Positions 31,400 to 42,748 of a DNA stretch of 64,000 nt are shown in pieces. Both the position numbers and the translations under genes were made by a program. Source of the stretch: Hyposmocoma kahamanoa (lineage: Eukaryota > Arthropoda > Insecta > Lepidoptera > Cosmopterigidae); contig NW_020653718.1 of NCBI RefSeq assembly GCF_003589595.1, positions 3,182,158 to 3,246,157 on the forward strand. Reading direction: 5' to 3'. The first letter of the stretch is position 1; each line of letters starts with the position of its first letter. The notes beneath the pieces were generated by a model. That model saw nothing but the letters and a program-made list of their open reading frames with translations. It searched no databases and was not told the DNA's origin.

Positions 31400-32360
31400 A
31401 ACCGAGTGAATACAAACATATGTTCATTTTTATATACATATAGGTATACAAAAGGCCGTTAAATTATTTCTAACATCGATTTTACTAACTCGATTAATAG
31501 ATCTTTAGCTAATAAATCGAATCAGGAAATTATCGAGTTTGTTCGATAATTTTATTAGACATTGGCTTATAGAGTAAACTGATAGTGTTAAACGGTTCGA
31601 GATATACTCGATAGTTTAAGTGCTTTGGGACAGAATTGGTGAACACGGTTTTGATTATATAGTTAGATATATCGTAACTTGAGTAATAGTTGTAACCAGT
31701 GGCCGTAGCATGCCACGCAATGTGTGATAAACCCCTGATAAATCTCCACGTGACATGTTTATTTGAGTTGTTAAATCTATGTCGCCATTATTATTTTTTT
31801 ATTGCAAATACTGAATCGGTAAGACACCGCAATAGAGTCATTCGTTCTTTCGTTTATTTGGTAATGAACTATTATTATACATCTTTGTCGTTTAATCATC
31901 GCCGCGAATATTATGAAACAAAAAAAGGTTTTTATGTTTGAATTTATACATATTTCACATTATATTAGTTATTTACGTATTTCTAATTACTCTCATGTAT
32001 TAAACTGTACTAAAAATGTTCGCCTCAGCTTTTACGAATAATTGATTATACCTATTTCTTTTTATCGCGTTTTTTTCCGCAATTAAATATCGCACAATTT
32101 TTACGTTGATAAAATTACTGTGGAGTCAACTGTTAAAATGTTTTAAAACCAGCTGTTACCTTGTGGCCATGTTTGGCACTGCGATATTCTCTTGCAGCCA
32201 TTGGTCGCGGCACTCGTGATGCGACAAAAATAAGACGTCACCGCTCTTGTGATATATCGTGTGATAAAATTTTAAAATGTCGGATCATCATAAGTGGCTT
32301 TATCGTGGTCGCATGAAACGGGGAATGTTTTCAACATTAATAAAAAAATAAATGCTTCTA
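31400..32360. other. AT-rich stretch, no supported gene
   Basis: The 80-codon frame at 31699-31941 lacks any recognisable motif. A slightly GC-richer patch with CAGCCATTGGTCGCGGCAC lies near 32200. Confidence 0.4.
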
Positions 32361-32368
32361 TGGTTTTC

Positions 32369-32613
32369 TTTTTTTTTTATAATATCAAGTGACGGACGAA
32401 CAAATCGTGTGCCTTGTGGTAACCGACACGCCAGTCCCTAACAGTTACAATGCCACTCAGAGTTTTAAATCGCAAAGATCTAAGGGGCACTGCCACCGCG
32501 CCCGTCACCATGACTAGTCCCAAGTGCCAGTAATTTCACCAGCACCCTTACCCTTAATAACCGGGACGCAATAATGCTTACATCAAGGTGGCAGTACTTC
32601 CCTGGACGAACTC
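32369..32613 (-). repeat. Family 1 repeat, nearly full
   Basis: T-rich run, TTTATAATATCAAGTGACGG, through CAGTACTTCCCTGGACGAAC. The ACTGCTTGGCGGCAGAAATA block is deleted. Confidence 0.9.
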
Positions 32614-32619
32614 ACATTT

Positions 32620-33250
32620 CAAAATTTTGTGTGGAAATCTTCGCTACCGGAAATTACATTCCGCGAGCTCTGTCTGAAATCCCATCTCTAGAACAAATAA
32701 TTGTAGACATTACGGGCAATAGTACCCTACTAAAACATAACTGTATTTAAACCTAATGTTCAAACATCTAATTCTAGTGAACGACTTGCAGCCTTCTCTT
32801 TCAAACTAAGTACCTTCTATATCTTCCATCCTGCTCATTCTTAGGTTTTAAAACAAAAAGTATGGTGAAATCGCGTGTACCGTGTAAATCATAAAGCAAC
32901 GATATCAATCATTAGAAAAGGCTGTTAAACCTAAAACGGTTTTACTTGTGAGAGTTACATTGGAGTGCTAGTTTGTTGGCAATATGTTTACTTAGAGAAA
33001 CTCGTGGCAGCTCCTTTTAAGCCAGATGTATGGATGATTATACTATCTAACCGGTAAACTGATCGAAAGAGATAATTCGCGAATCTTAGCGTCCTATACA
33101 TAGTGATAATTATTGCATGATATAGTTTTGGAGGTTGTTCAACCTATCCTATTACACTATAAATGTATTTTGTTAATTAATTTTCATCGAGTAGATGTTA
33201 TTAGGAATACATGTAGGTTTAGAATAAGTGACACCTTATTTTCTATAAAA
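32620..33250. other. AT-rich stretch, nothing recognised
   Basis: No supported feature. It ends at a segment that is repeated at about 35905 (see findings). Confidence 0.4.
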
Positions 33251-33317
33251 TATTTCTATAAATTTCTGCTCCAGCTTTTAAAAGAGGTATTTAGTTTATT
33301 TACTGATATAAGTACGT

Positions 33318-33592
33318 GTTTTTTTCTGATAACAAGTAACGGGACGAACAACTCGTGCGCCTGATGGTAAGCGACACGCCTGTCCATACCAGTTGCAGTG
33401 CCACTAAAAGCTTTAACTTGCAAAGATCTGAGGGGCACTGCCACTGCGCCCGTCACCCTGAGACTCAAGTTCACAAGTCCCATGTGCCTGTAATTTAGCA
33501 CAGCACCCTTACTAATGGTAATGGTCACATTACTGCTTGGCGGCAGAAGTAGGTAAGGTGGCAATACTTCCCCGGACAAACCTTTCACAAAC
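33318..33592 (-). repeat. Family 1 repeat, nearly full (duplicated locus)
   Basis: TTTTTTTCTGATAACAAGTA to GGACAAACCTTTCACAAACA. It has the variants AACTCGTGCGCC and CATACCAGTTGCAG shared with the copy at 35978, and similar upstream flank. Confidence 0.9.
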
Positions 33593-33703
33593 ACCCGTAA
33601 TTCTAATAAAGTTCAAATATTGTATACAGGGTCATTTTGTAAAATGTGTACAGGGTCATTTTGTAAATACTACAACCTCGCCGGACCATATTACTAACAT
33701 CAT

Positions 33704-33820
33704 AAAGGGTGGCAAACTAGGGGACGAATCGGGTTTCGTGCACTCTCCGGTAACCAATTTCAATAAAACTTGGCAAATTGATGTAATTCGACGAACTTTT
33801 GTAGTCGGTTTTTTATAAAA
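33704..33820 (+). repeat. Family 3 element, right end
   Basis: AAGGGTGGCAAACTAGGGGA, CGTGCACTCTCCGGTAACCA, ATTTCAATAAAACTTGGCAA and the GTAGTCGGTTTTTT terminus. The preceding TACAGGGTCATTTTGTAAA occurs twice in tandem. Confidence 0.85.
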
Positions 33821-34020
33821 ACGTTACAATTATGTTCCATTACTTTTGATAATTAATCAGATTTTACTGTACAAATAGATCACTTTAAACGGTGATAACA
33901 CTGTGTGGTAGTAAAAGAAAACGCTAGCATATAGACTAGTCCGATGCAATACGCAGGAGCCGGGGTGGCGGGCAACGCGAAGGACATTTGCGCGTTTGAA
34001 CTTACTACGAATTACAGAAT

Positions 34021-34275
34021 TAGCTGCAGTAGAACTCCCTGTGAAAGAATTCGTTTAGGAAAACACTGCTGCTATATCTATTTCTGCCGCATGTGAACAT
34101 TACTGCGTTCCGGCTTCGGAGGGTGCTGTGAAATTACAGGCGCATGGGACTTGTCAATTTATATCTTAGGGTGCAGTGGCAGTGATCTGATTGACATTGT
34201 AATTGTCATGGAAAGAGATGTCGCTTACCAACAAGCGTATGACTCGTTCTACCCGTTACTTGGAATCGTACAAAA
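34021..34275 (+). repeat. Family 1 repeat, internally deleted
   Basis: GCTGCAGTAGAACTCCCTGT to CCCGTTACTTGGAATCGTAC. The AAGCAGTAATG and GCCCCTCAGATCTTTGCG blocks are missing. Confidence 0.85.
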
Positions 34276-34279
34276 TAAC

Positions 34280-34830
34280 ATAAAAATAACATGTTTTCAT
34301 TCGATAACAAAGGGTAGTGCAGAAAAGTAATGGCAACTCCTAGCTCGCACGTCCACAATTAGGTCCATTCATCGCGCACTTGACGTGACAGCACCTGACC
34401 CACATTCCGCGCAGATTTATTGCGCTTACGCACATCAACGAACTGCGCTCTGGCCATTTTCTCGGACTACTTAAAATGTGTACTTTCAGGGCTTTAAGTT
34501 ACGATAGCTTGTTATATAAATAACTTAGGTACAATGTTTTTATGGCAATGCACACATTTTTGTTTGGATTTCTGGTATAATGGTAAATTTTTAAACTCTA
34601 ATAAAACTAGCGCCTTAAGTAACTTGGGCATAAGCTGACTCAGTACCCATTCTTTGCTATGACAAAGATTAAAATTGATATGTTCATTTGTTTATAGGTA
34701 TTTGAAAGAATGCCTCAAATTCAAAATTTTTCAGTATTTCATTTCTATTCCGTCATCATACTCCCCATACTCTAGATACTAATCCACGAATTAGAATCTC
34801 AGGTATGGGAGTTTAAAAATATCAATATAT
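34280..34830. other. AT-rich stretch, nothing recognised
   Basis: A GC-richer part (about 34340-34450) has no identifiable motif or frame. Confidence 0.4.
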
Positions 34831-34835
34831 AAGTT

Positions 34836-35165
34836 GTGCATTTGACAAAGGTCATTTCAATACAATTTCATGCTTCTGGTGTTGTGGATTCCTCGGAACT
34901 CGTGTCTAAGATTTCTCTTAGAGCCCCTAGAAAGACCCTTAGGTTTAAGTCACTTCTATGCGTACGTCCTGCCGCTTCAAACTTTCGGCGGAATGCTTAT
35001 CTCTTGCGTAACAGCTTTAGTGTAGGTTATAATTCTAGTGTTGCATCGTTAAAGCGTCTTGTTAGTAATTTGTTTTTTGACGTGTAGGCATTTATTTTAT
35101 TCGTGGTGCGATTTTGTTATAGTAGTTTTATGTGTCTTTTCTTTGTACAATAAAGAATATATATA
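34836..35165 (+). pseudogene. Possible LINE C-terminus and 3' UTR
   Basis: An 83-codon frame (34836-35087) reads RAPRKTLRFKSLLCVRPAAS then NFRRNAYLLRNSFSVGYNS. This resembles the basic C-terminal tail of some non-LTR reverse transcriptases (R..RR.D.L...P..T.Y...S...R....N). The frame is followed by a T-rich tract, GTACAATAAAGAATATATAT and a CA repeat, as at a LINE 3' end. Similarity is by impression only. Confidence 0.4.
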
Positions 35166-35166
35166 G

Positions 35167-35170
<4 letters not shown>

Positions 35171-35217
<47 letters not shown>

Positions 35218-35227
35218 NNNNNNNNNN

Positions 35228-35276
<49 letters not shown>
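35171..35276. repeat. (CA)n microsatellite with 10-N gap
   Basis: About 46 bases of CA, then N at 35218-35227, then about 49 bases of CA. The exact length is unresolved. It lies at the 3' end of a tRNA-Gly-like SINE. Cysteine/valine repeat frames across it are artefacts. Confidence 0.95.
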
Positions 35277-35279
<3 letters not shown>

Positions 35280-35463
35280 TCCCGCACTAGGTACAACCTG
35301 TAAGGCGGGTACCACAGACACACACATAGACAACCACAAATTACACCCAAACTCACGAAAGAAATAAATGTAAGCCAAACAAATATTTCCCTCGGCCCGG
35401 GAATCGAACCCGGGACCTCTACGTGGCAGTCCAGCATGGTAACCGTTCGACCATAGAGGCAGT
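35277..35463 (-). mobile_element. tRNA-Gly-like SINE, full length
   Basis: The minus strand has box A TGGTCGAACGGT (35442-35453) and box B GGTTCGATTCC (35400-35410), with CTGCCACGTAGAGG as the anticodon side and CCCGGGTTCGATTCCCGGGC as T arm. The body ends at TAGTGCGGGAG against the CA repeat. Confidence 0.92.
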
Positions 35464-35597
35464 TTCCATTTTCCTGTAGGTAAAACTAAAATGATAATGT
35501 GGCAACCCTATGTTCCGAGTGCCGAGTAGGTAATGACAGGCGGCAGTTGCACTTCTTGTTTTATTATACTCTATGATAATAGTGAATAACGTAATTA

Positions 35598-35617
35598 TTT
35601 ATCTATCTATCTATCTC
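35598..35617. repeat. (ATCT)n microsatellite
   Basis: About five tandem tetranucleotide units. Confidence 0.85.
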
Positions 35618-35619
35618 AT

Positions 35620-35900
35620 AAAGTACTTTAAAAAATCAGATACATCATAATTTCTGATTTCCTAAACCAATAAACAATTATAGCATTGCGGCCTAGGACA
35701 GAAATTAGAAACGTAAAAAGGACCGGTAAAGATAAATCAGAGGTGATTTATAAAGGTAGGGGCAGTAAGTAGTGTGTAGAAATCGCACGTCAGTCGTGCG
35801 AGTTTGACGGCGCTTGCACTGCTATAAATCTTGCAGGCTGCACAGGCCTTATGGGTCAGTAATGACATTGGCAAACTGACTTTTTGAAATGAAAGTTTTC
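35620..35900. other. Unique stretch, nothing recognised
   Basis: Contains AAATCGCACG-TCAG-TCGTGCGAGTTT, a short inverted repeat near 35785, but no gene. Confidence 0.4.
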
Positions 35901-35977
35901 TATTTCCAGCTTTTATAAAACGTCTTTAGTTTATTTACTGATATAAGTAAGAGAGCTATGGTAACCTAGTAATTTTA

Positions 35978-36222
35978 CTTTTTTTCTGACAACAAGTAAC
36001 GGGACGAACAACTCGTGCGCCTGATGATAAGCGACACGCCTGTCCATACCAGTTGCAGTGCCACTCAGAGCTTTAAATAGCAAAGATCTGAGGGACACGG
36101 TCACTGCACCAATCACCCAGAGACATAAGTTGATAAGTCCCATGTGCCTGTAATTTCACCAGCACCCGTAGTGGCAGTAATTCCCTGGACGAACTCTTTT
36201 ACAAGGAGCTCTACTGCTACTA
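35978..36222 (-). repeat. Family 1 repeat, nearly full (duplicated locus)
   Basis: CTTTTTTTCTGACAACAAGT to CAAGGAGCTCTACTGCTACT. Lacks the ACTGCTTGGCGGCAG block. Shares flank and diagnostic variants with 33318-33592. Confidence 0.9.
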
Positions 36223-36224
36223 AT

Positions 36225-36860
36225 TTCTCTAGTAGATGAAAATTATCACATTTTCAGTTATTTTCCTTACAAACTTGTCTACTTGTATCAAAGTTTTTAG
36301 TATGATTGAAAAGCATGTGTCCGAATATAGGAAAGTTGGTAATTTATAGACTATGTTGGTTATTAAAGTTTCTATTTATTTATTGAAAGCTAGCCACTAT
36401 AAAGTCGTAGGTGTAATAGCGAGATCTGACAGAATTCAAGTATGCAAAGCGCTACCTTAATGAATTTGATTATAATAATAATAATAATAATAACTTTTTA
36501 TTTCGAGTAACAATAGACTCACTTGTTAGTACATACATGTGAACTTAATCTAAAGTTAGTAAAACTTAAAATTAAAAATTAAAATTGAATTTAAATTAAA
36601 ATGAAATTAAAATTGAATTTAATGACTGCGTATTTTTTACTTATTTAACAAGTACAACAAACTGCACTAGTGCAAGAAAACACATAGCTATTTCTCCTTA
36701 CTTATTTCGCTGTCAAAGAGGCTGTGTTCATAAGTTAGTTTTATCTATAGTACTTTACACTACATCGTGTCAAGAAGGATAATCCCTAAAAATCTGCGAC
36801 AAACATTTGGGACACCATAATTACAGTTCTTATCTCTCTAGTTCTTTAATTACTATGGCC
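36225..36860. other. AT-rich stretch with (ATA)n
   Basis: An ATA microsatellite at 36470-36493 precedes TTTTTATTTCGAGTAACAA, possibly a minus-strand LINE 3' boundary. Tandem AAATTAAAATT-type runs follow. No gene. Confidence 0.45.
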
Positions 36861-36862
36861 TC

Positions 36863-37205
36863 ATGAAAAAGCTCAAAGTCATAAACGAGCTATGGAGCCA
36901 GCAATGCTCGGCAGTTCTCTACGTGAATCGAATCAGAAATGAAAAGATCCGTAAAAGAAGGAAAGTCACCGACATATCTCGAAGGATTAGCAAGTTGAAG
37001 TGATAGTGGACGGTCGGACAGACGGTCTTTGTTGCAGAAAGGTTCTCAAATAGAGATCACGAACCGAAAGACGTTCAGTGGGACGGCCCCCTACTAGATG
37101 GACAGATGACTTGGTAAGGGCAGCGGGTAGCCGATGGATGCAAGTCGCTTCCGACCGTCTAGTCTGGAAATCTTTGGTGTACTATGTTCAGCAGTGAACG
37201 CCTTT
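36863..37205 (+). pseudogene. RTE-type LINE reverse transcriptase C-terminus
   Basis: One frame reads RIRNEKIRKRRKVTDISRRI, SKLK, two stops, W, and on to GRPPTRWTDDLVRAAGSRWM, then Q and a stop after VQQ. This is the conserved C-terminus of moth RTE-type proteins (IRNEEIR.R..V.DI..R..KLKW, GRPP.RW.DD...AGS.WM, YVQQW). In-frame stops show it is dead. The 3' end TTTCAGCTGATATGATGA matches the family terminus. Confidence 0.85.
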
Positions 37206-37209
37206 CAGC

Positions 37210-38185
37210 TGATATGATGAGTTGAAGTTCTTTGCATTTATGGGTAATAAGCACTAGGCTTCGTCAATAAGTACTAAAACCCAAAAGCTGGAATCTGCAA
37301 CAGATTTCATCAAAAATCTGTATCCTAAAAAAAACAGACCTGGCTCTAAAATTCCCGTTGTACTGGAATATTTCCGATTAGACTGACTGCAACCTAAATT
37401 GATCGCAGCCCCTATATCTGCGTCTGCAACCCAACTTGGGTCAAATCACTTTTCGGTGTCACCTTGCTTAAGTAGCTTCCTGATACGTTAATGCAAAAGA
37501 CCGTCGATATCTCTCGATCTGATTTGTTCATCTCATTGGTGATTTACCACGTAGCTGGGTTCTCTCCCACTCTAAACATACATTTACGTAACATTTATCT
37601 GCTAGATCTAGAAAGCGTCAATAAAGTTTCGTTTGCCAACAGATAATTGCAAATAATTACTATTGGTTCCAGGACAGGTGAAAAGTGTTCGGAAATCTAC
37701 ATAGACGTAACACCGCAACGGTACACGATTAATGTTCCACTGTCACATAAATATTATTGTTTAACAGGAAAACATTAAGCCTATTTGGTTCGCAATATTT
37801 TCTTTTTCATATTATTCTTAAAGTCAGATTTAATCTTGCATTTGGTAGCATGATGTCTTTTAACTCACTAAAGCCATCTTGGTTATACAGGCTGGGACAG
37901 GATGCATAATCGCTGAAAGCTCTTTTCAGCACTTTCTACCATCCCTATGACTACATTTACGAAGTCCTTGCCTAAATCTCTTTTTCCCTTTTAGCAGAAT
38001 CACCTTCCAATGGGTAATACGGGGAGCCAGAGTTCTCTCCCTGGATTTCTTCCAAGAGATGGGCAGAAACATCTTTCTGTGTACTGGACGTCGACTGCCA
38101 AATGCATCGATCTCGAAATTCTTGATACACAAATCAAATTAGGCATATGCCTAGATATATAAGTACATGCAGTTTTAGGTTACCT
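37210..38185. other. Unique stretch, no supported gene
   Basis: A 68-codon minus-strand frame (37926-38132) is rich in basic residues but unrecognised. Some of this may be a decayed LINE body, but I cannot read it. Confidence 0.35.
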
Positions 38186-38189
38186 TTTT

Positions 38190-38640
38190 TTTACATAAAA
38201 TAGACACAGGCTTAGTTACAATCGCCTGATATTAAGCGATAATTTGACCGACAATGGTACACGGTTGTCAAAAAAATACCTACTCAAGCTTGCCTTGTAT
38301 AAACTGAAATTGTAATTTTTGGGTAACACAGCAGTTACTGTATTCCTTTCAATTTCTGCACGCATTAAAGGAGGAAGCAACGCATGATGGGTCGTATATC
38401 AACGAAATAAGGATGGAGTGCTCCGGACTTTCTAGTCGACCGAAGGAGATACGGTGAGGATGGAACTAAATTGGAAAGTTCCTGCACATCCTCTCCGAAA
38501 TGTATCTGAAGGAAAACCGACCAGTAGGTCACTTTTTTGCCATGGTCAAGACTTTGGAGCTCCGATAGAAAACCGACCAGTGGGCCACTTTCTGCTGTGA
38601 TAAAGATTTCAAATTCTACATAAGAACCGTCGCCAGTATT
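38190..38640 (-). pseudogene. LINE reverse transcriptase C-terminal remnant
   Basis: Aligns block by block with 50185-50590: GACACAGGCTTAGTTACAAT, AAAGGAGGAAGCAACGCA, TCGTATATCAACGAAATAAG, TCGACCGAAGGAGATACGGT. The second copy keeps a readable minus-strand frame; this one is more decayed. An AAAACCGACCAGT-GG-CACTTT motif is duplicated (about 38515 and 38572). Confidence 0.65.
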
Positions 38641-38644
38641 AGCT

Positions 38645-39900
38645 ACGTCGTGTTCAGACAGCTAGCTCTTATCGAGTTAATCTGTCCCAGACAGATTAAC
38701 AGCAGCAGGAGGCGTATGAGACGAAGATTTACGCCTTAGGCCATACGACAATATCGGTAGGTGTGTATGTATGTTTCAATAATACAATTTTATTAAAATT
38801 ATCGAAATACAGTATTAATAATAAATCACCTCAAGCAAAGTCACAGAAATTTACTATCATTATGAGATAAATGACAGTGGTGTAAATGCTGCATAAACAG
38901 TGAAAGGATACTTGGATTGCAAAATGACTGTGTTATTATACCTGTCTCTTTCGCCCTTATAGGTTTTGATAGATGTCGAAAGAGCGCAGGTGATATTTAA
39001 CAGTTCCGATGATTTGTTAGGCTCGTTTGAAAACTGAAAGGGGAAGTGTTTACGATAATCGATGATATTACGATGTAGGAAAGGTTTTCCGAGTGTTTCG
39101 ACAATTTCTGCAGGTCCTAGAGTGACTGCTGTGTTATATTAGGGTCTTATTTAATAAGGATGTATTGTGCAACTTGTTTTGCAATATGTCAACTGCATAC
39201 GGCAGTCATTTGTCATCTACCGCTGTAGTTCCGTTATCATTTATTTTCGAAATAATATTTCGAATAAAGAATTCGAAGTTTGAATTTTCTGCTTTCCTAT
39301 TGGTTAGATAAATAGTCAGATTAATCTAATACAATACTTTCAGCCAATTGGGTTAGCAGGATTTTTAATTTCAAATCGAGGAGTTTCCACTTTATTAATT
39401 CCATCAACTCCGGTTATACATTGACTAGACCTGGAATTAATCTCGATGTATCTAGAGTACGCTGTGATTGGTATAAATCTGTCGGTAACTGATAAAAGTT
39501 GTAAATCATTGCCATTATCGGGGTGGATGTGGGGCGAAAAGTAGAGACGTAACGTTAACTGTTATTATGGAACTGCTATTTTTCCTTGCAAATATTATTA
39601 TATATGTAATACTAAAGTGACTAATTTAGAGCCTATGCATTCGGCATCTTTTGTACGATACAAACCGCACGAAAAGTTAACAGGCCACAGCCGTCGTTTG
39701 AATACGTTAATGTGCGGCATCTGCGTGCCGTCATGAAAAATTCAGGAGCAGGAAAATAATAAAATTATACCAAATTAATGATAAAAATAATAATGTGCCA
39801 GACAATTCAAACTAGGGAATTCCCGGTATATAGGTACCAGAGCAACGGAATTTACTCGGTGGCACTTCCTGGAACACCCATACTAGAACTAATTTAAAAA
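38645..39900. other. Long unique AT-rich stretch
   Basis: I see no supported gene or repeat. Confidence 0.4.
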
Positions 39901-39904
39901 AATT

Positions 39905-39995
39905 CATTTCCCGATATGTTCCTTGCGGGAATCGAACCCGAAGCCTGATCATCCAATGCCTACACTATATAAACCGTTGGACTACAGAGATCATC
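39905..39995 (-). other. tRNA-like SINE head
   Basis: The minus strand has box B GGTTCGATTCC (39928-39938) and a box A-like TAGTCCAACGG (39974-39984), spaced as in a tRNA. No known body follows, so this is a tRNA-derived fragment of uncertain family. Confidence 0.45.
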
Positions 39996-39999
39996 AATA

Positions 40000-40815
40000 C
40001 GAGTATTAACAATAAAACATATTTGAAAAGACTTCAATATTCGTATCGACAATAAATAACTCTACCAGGTATTAGCTTCTTGTAACTGTTACTAAAAGCG
40101 CAGCTAACTAACAGTAACTACTACCAGATTGACAACCTGCTATACTAAATTAACCTAGGCACTAGCCATAGTTTTAAATTATACCCTAACTCATGTACAT
40201 CAGTGGAAAGTTAAGGATGTAATATCAATTACCAGTAATTACATGGGCTTTGTAGGCTTTTAAGGCCTTAATGGGCGTTAGGTGTTAATTTATAGTCTAG
40301 AATCTAGTTTAGTCCGGGTGGTACAGAACATAAAATTGCATTACAGAGTGTCACAAAACGGTTCTTTCTGATCGAATGAATTTTTCTTTGTATTAATAAT
40401 TAGAATAAACTATGTTAGTAACAATAATTTATTTATTATACGCCTATTCTGTTCCACTGTTGAGCAAAGAAAATTATGAAAAAAAAAAAAATTACAAGTA
40501 TCATAACGTCACTAGTCTTTTTTAGTGACGGGAATTTTGTTGCAATGCCATAATATCGGTAACATCCTCCGACACGGTGTTCGAAAATTTGTTCCTGAAG
40601 CCACGTATCGGTCTGATAAATTTCTCCAACCAACGAAAGCACGGATTCTTTATTAAAACCTGATCGAAAGAAAAACGAAAGGTAACCGCGGACAAGAACA
40701 AACGATTACCACTACGATATGAAAAAGACAAGAAGGCTTGTATGTAGCTTCTGCCGTCAAAGAATAAACTTTGCCAGTCAAATGATCAATGAAGCCAGTT
40801 TCTTAGGCATGACGC
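40000..40815. other. AT-rich stretch, no supported gene
   Basis: Two overlapping minus-strand frames (40436-40731) show no domain. Confidence 0.4.
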
Positions 40816-40822
40816 CCCATGA

Positions 40823-41014
40823 CGCAGTTGCAGTGTCACTCAGAGCTTTAAATCGCAAAGATCTGAGGAGCACTGCCATTGTGCCCGTCACCCTGAGACA
40901 AAGGTTGACAAGTCCCATCCCATGTGTCTGTAATTTCATTACAGAAACAGGCAAGGTGGCAGTTCCCTGACACTTCCCGGACGAACTCTTTCACAAGGAG
41001 CTCTATTAGTACTA
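40823..41014 (-). repeat. Family 1 repeat, head-to-head pair, left
   Basis: GCAGTTGCAGTGTCACTCAG to CACAAGGAGCTCTATTAGTA. The 3' end with CGACACGCC is truncated and the ACTGCTTGG block deleted. Its 5' end faces the next copy across about 10 bases. Confidence 0.88.
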
Positions 41015-41022
41015 AACCAAAA

Positions 41023-41253
41023 CTTTCTGCCGCCAAGCAGTAATATGAGAATTACTATGTTCCGGTTTTGAAGGGTTAAGGGTGCTGGTGAAATATCAGG
41101 CACACGGGACTCGTTATGTCCCAGGGAGACGAGCGCAGTGGCAGTGCTTCGCGATTGAAAACTCTGAGTGGCATTGCAACTGCTATAGACAGGCGTGTCG
41201 CTTACCATCAGGCGCATGACTTGTTCGTCCCGTCACTTGGTAACATAAATAAT
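41023..41253 (+). repeat. Family 1 repeat, head-to-head pair, right
   Basis: CTTTCTGCCGCCAAGCAGTA through CGTCCCGTCACTTGGTAACA with A-rich end. The first about 50 bases are missing at the junction. The two copies form a large imperfect inverted repeat. Confidence 0.88.
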
Positions 41254-41259
41254 AAAAAA

Positions 41260-41570
41260 ATTACTTATATAAACAACTTATTCACCTATAAGCTAAGTAA
41301 GTTAACGTAGTAGACATGCCACCTGTGCCCGAGCATAGGGAACACTATCTACGGTGTAGTGCTAACCTAATACTGGGGCCATAATCGTAACATTAATTCT
41401 AACTGAGCTCCATTCCTGTTCTAATCGTTTACAAATAGAAAATTAACATTTAGATACACAGTTAAACTACACGTTATTAGTAGAAGAAAGTTAAAAACAA
41501 ACACAGCCGTCAAGAACTCTGGACATCAAGAAATAATCCTTTTAACGGCTGTAGAGGTTTTTAACTTCCG
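41260..41570. other. AT-rich stretch, nothing recognised
   Basis: No feature supported. Confidence 0.4.
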
Positions 41571-41741
41571 CTGGATTACCACGTAGAGGTCCCGGGTTCA
41601 ATTCCCAGGCCGGGGAAATATTTATTTACATTTAATTCTCTCCTGAGTTTGGATGTAATTTGTGGTTGTCTATGTGTGTGTCCATGACACTCGCAATACT
41701 GGGTTTCCCTAGTACAATGAGTGTGTACGTTATTAAAAAAA
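41571..41741 (+). mobile_element. tRNA-Gly-like SINE, 5'-truncated
   Basis: Starts at GGATTACCACGTAGAGGTCC. Box B is GGTTCAATTCC. The body TGTGGTTGTCTATGTGTGTG and end CAATGAGTGTGTACG are present; box A is lost. A Family 1 copy begins about 15 bases after its A run. Confidence 0.85.
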
Positions 41742-41756
41742 GACCTCCGGATGCAA

Positions 41757-42008
41757 AAGTTCGTCCAGGGAAGTGCTGCCTTTATAATTGTTTCTGTAGC
41801 CAAGAGTAAGGCTGCTGGTTGCAACCAGCGTAATGTATTACAGGTACATGAAACTTGTCAACGTTACATCATAAGGTGACAAGGCAGTGATAGAGCCCCT
41901 CCGATCTTCGCAATCAATTGTAAAAAACAAGCTTTAAGTGGCATTGCAACTGTTATGGATAGACGCTTACCACCAGGCGCACGACTTATTCGTCCCGTCA
42001 CTTGATGT
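41757..42008 (+). repeat. Family 1 repeat, 5'-truncated
   Basis: AGTTCGTCCAGGGAAGTGCT to TATTCGTCCCGTCACTTGAT, with a deletion around the GCATTACTGCGTTCCGG block. Confidence 0.85.
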
Positions 42009-42104
42009 AGTGAAACAGGTGTTGTAGAAGGTACGTGGCAGATGTTGCAATTTAACATTATTTGCTCGAGTAGTAATTTCTGAGGCAAGCCAATCTAGTT
42101 CAAT

Positions 42105-42230
42105 TCCTAGCTCTCGTTAATAGTGAAGGAAAATTCCGTGATGACAACCGCACGTCGAAGAAAATTCACAACTCTAGCAAAACAAGTATCCAAACAGCAT
42201 TAGGCCAGCACGTTAGACTATTAATTCGAG
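42105..42230 (+). mobile_element. RTE-type SINE tail, degraded
   Basis: CTAGCTCTCGTTAATAGTGA, TCCGTGATGACAACCGCACG and GCATTAGGCCAGCACGTTAG follow the order of the moth RTE-tail consensus. Head and final GAT repeats are absent. Confidence 0.6.
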
Positions 42231-42469
42231 TCACGTGTATCTTTAATTTACAAATTTTAGATAATCTACCTCTTTTCTCAAAGTTATACTACGCCAACGT
42301 GGGTTATAGTTTCAGGTTAGCAGATAACTTACTAATGTGAGATAATAAACAAAACTTTCTCAGGCCGAGCGGTGTCGCGTAAAGCAGATATTGTGTAATT
42401 GAAATCAAATTGTTTTCAAGACCTGCGGTATTTATGGATATTGTTTAATTTTTTTTTTTTTAATAAATA

Positions 42470-42625
42470 TTGCGACCTTTATATATACCCATTCACTCTC
42501 GCCTTAAAAAGGTCCAAGTTATAACGTTCGGGGAATAAGCCCGCAGGTAGGGAATTCCAGTCTGTAGCCGTCCGTAGCATGAATGTGAAAGCGAAACGCT
42601 TCGTGTGAATCATGGGAATATCCAC
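42470..42625 (-). pseudogene. LINE reverse transcriptase C-terminal remnant
   Basis: The minus strand reads RFAFTFMLRTATDWNSLPAG, then LFPERYNLDLFKARVN. This is the recurrent R..F...F..RTA..WN.LP..VFP..YNL..FK..VN motif near the C-terminus of CR1-like non-LTR proteins. Confidence 0.8.
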
Positions 42626-42748
42626 ATCATAGGGGTGGATCCCACCCCACGTCTAGTCCCTCGATGATAGAAAGTGGGAAGCTGATTGTGAGTAATAAAT
42701 AGTGAGAGATTTCAATAATTATATGCCAATTTTTTTAAAGAAAATAGC

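Noticed and set aside
35097..35437. Minus-strand frames encoding Cys-Val repeats
   Set aside because: They are translations of the CA microsatellite and its N gap, not genes.
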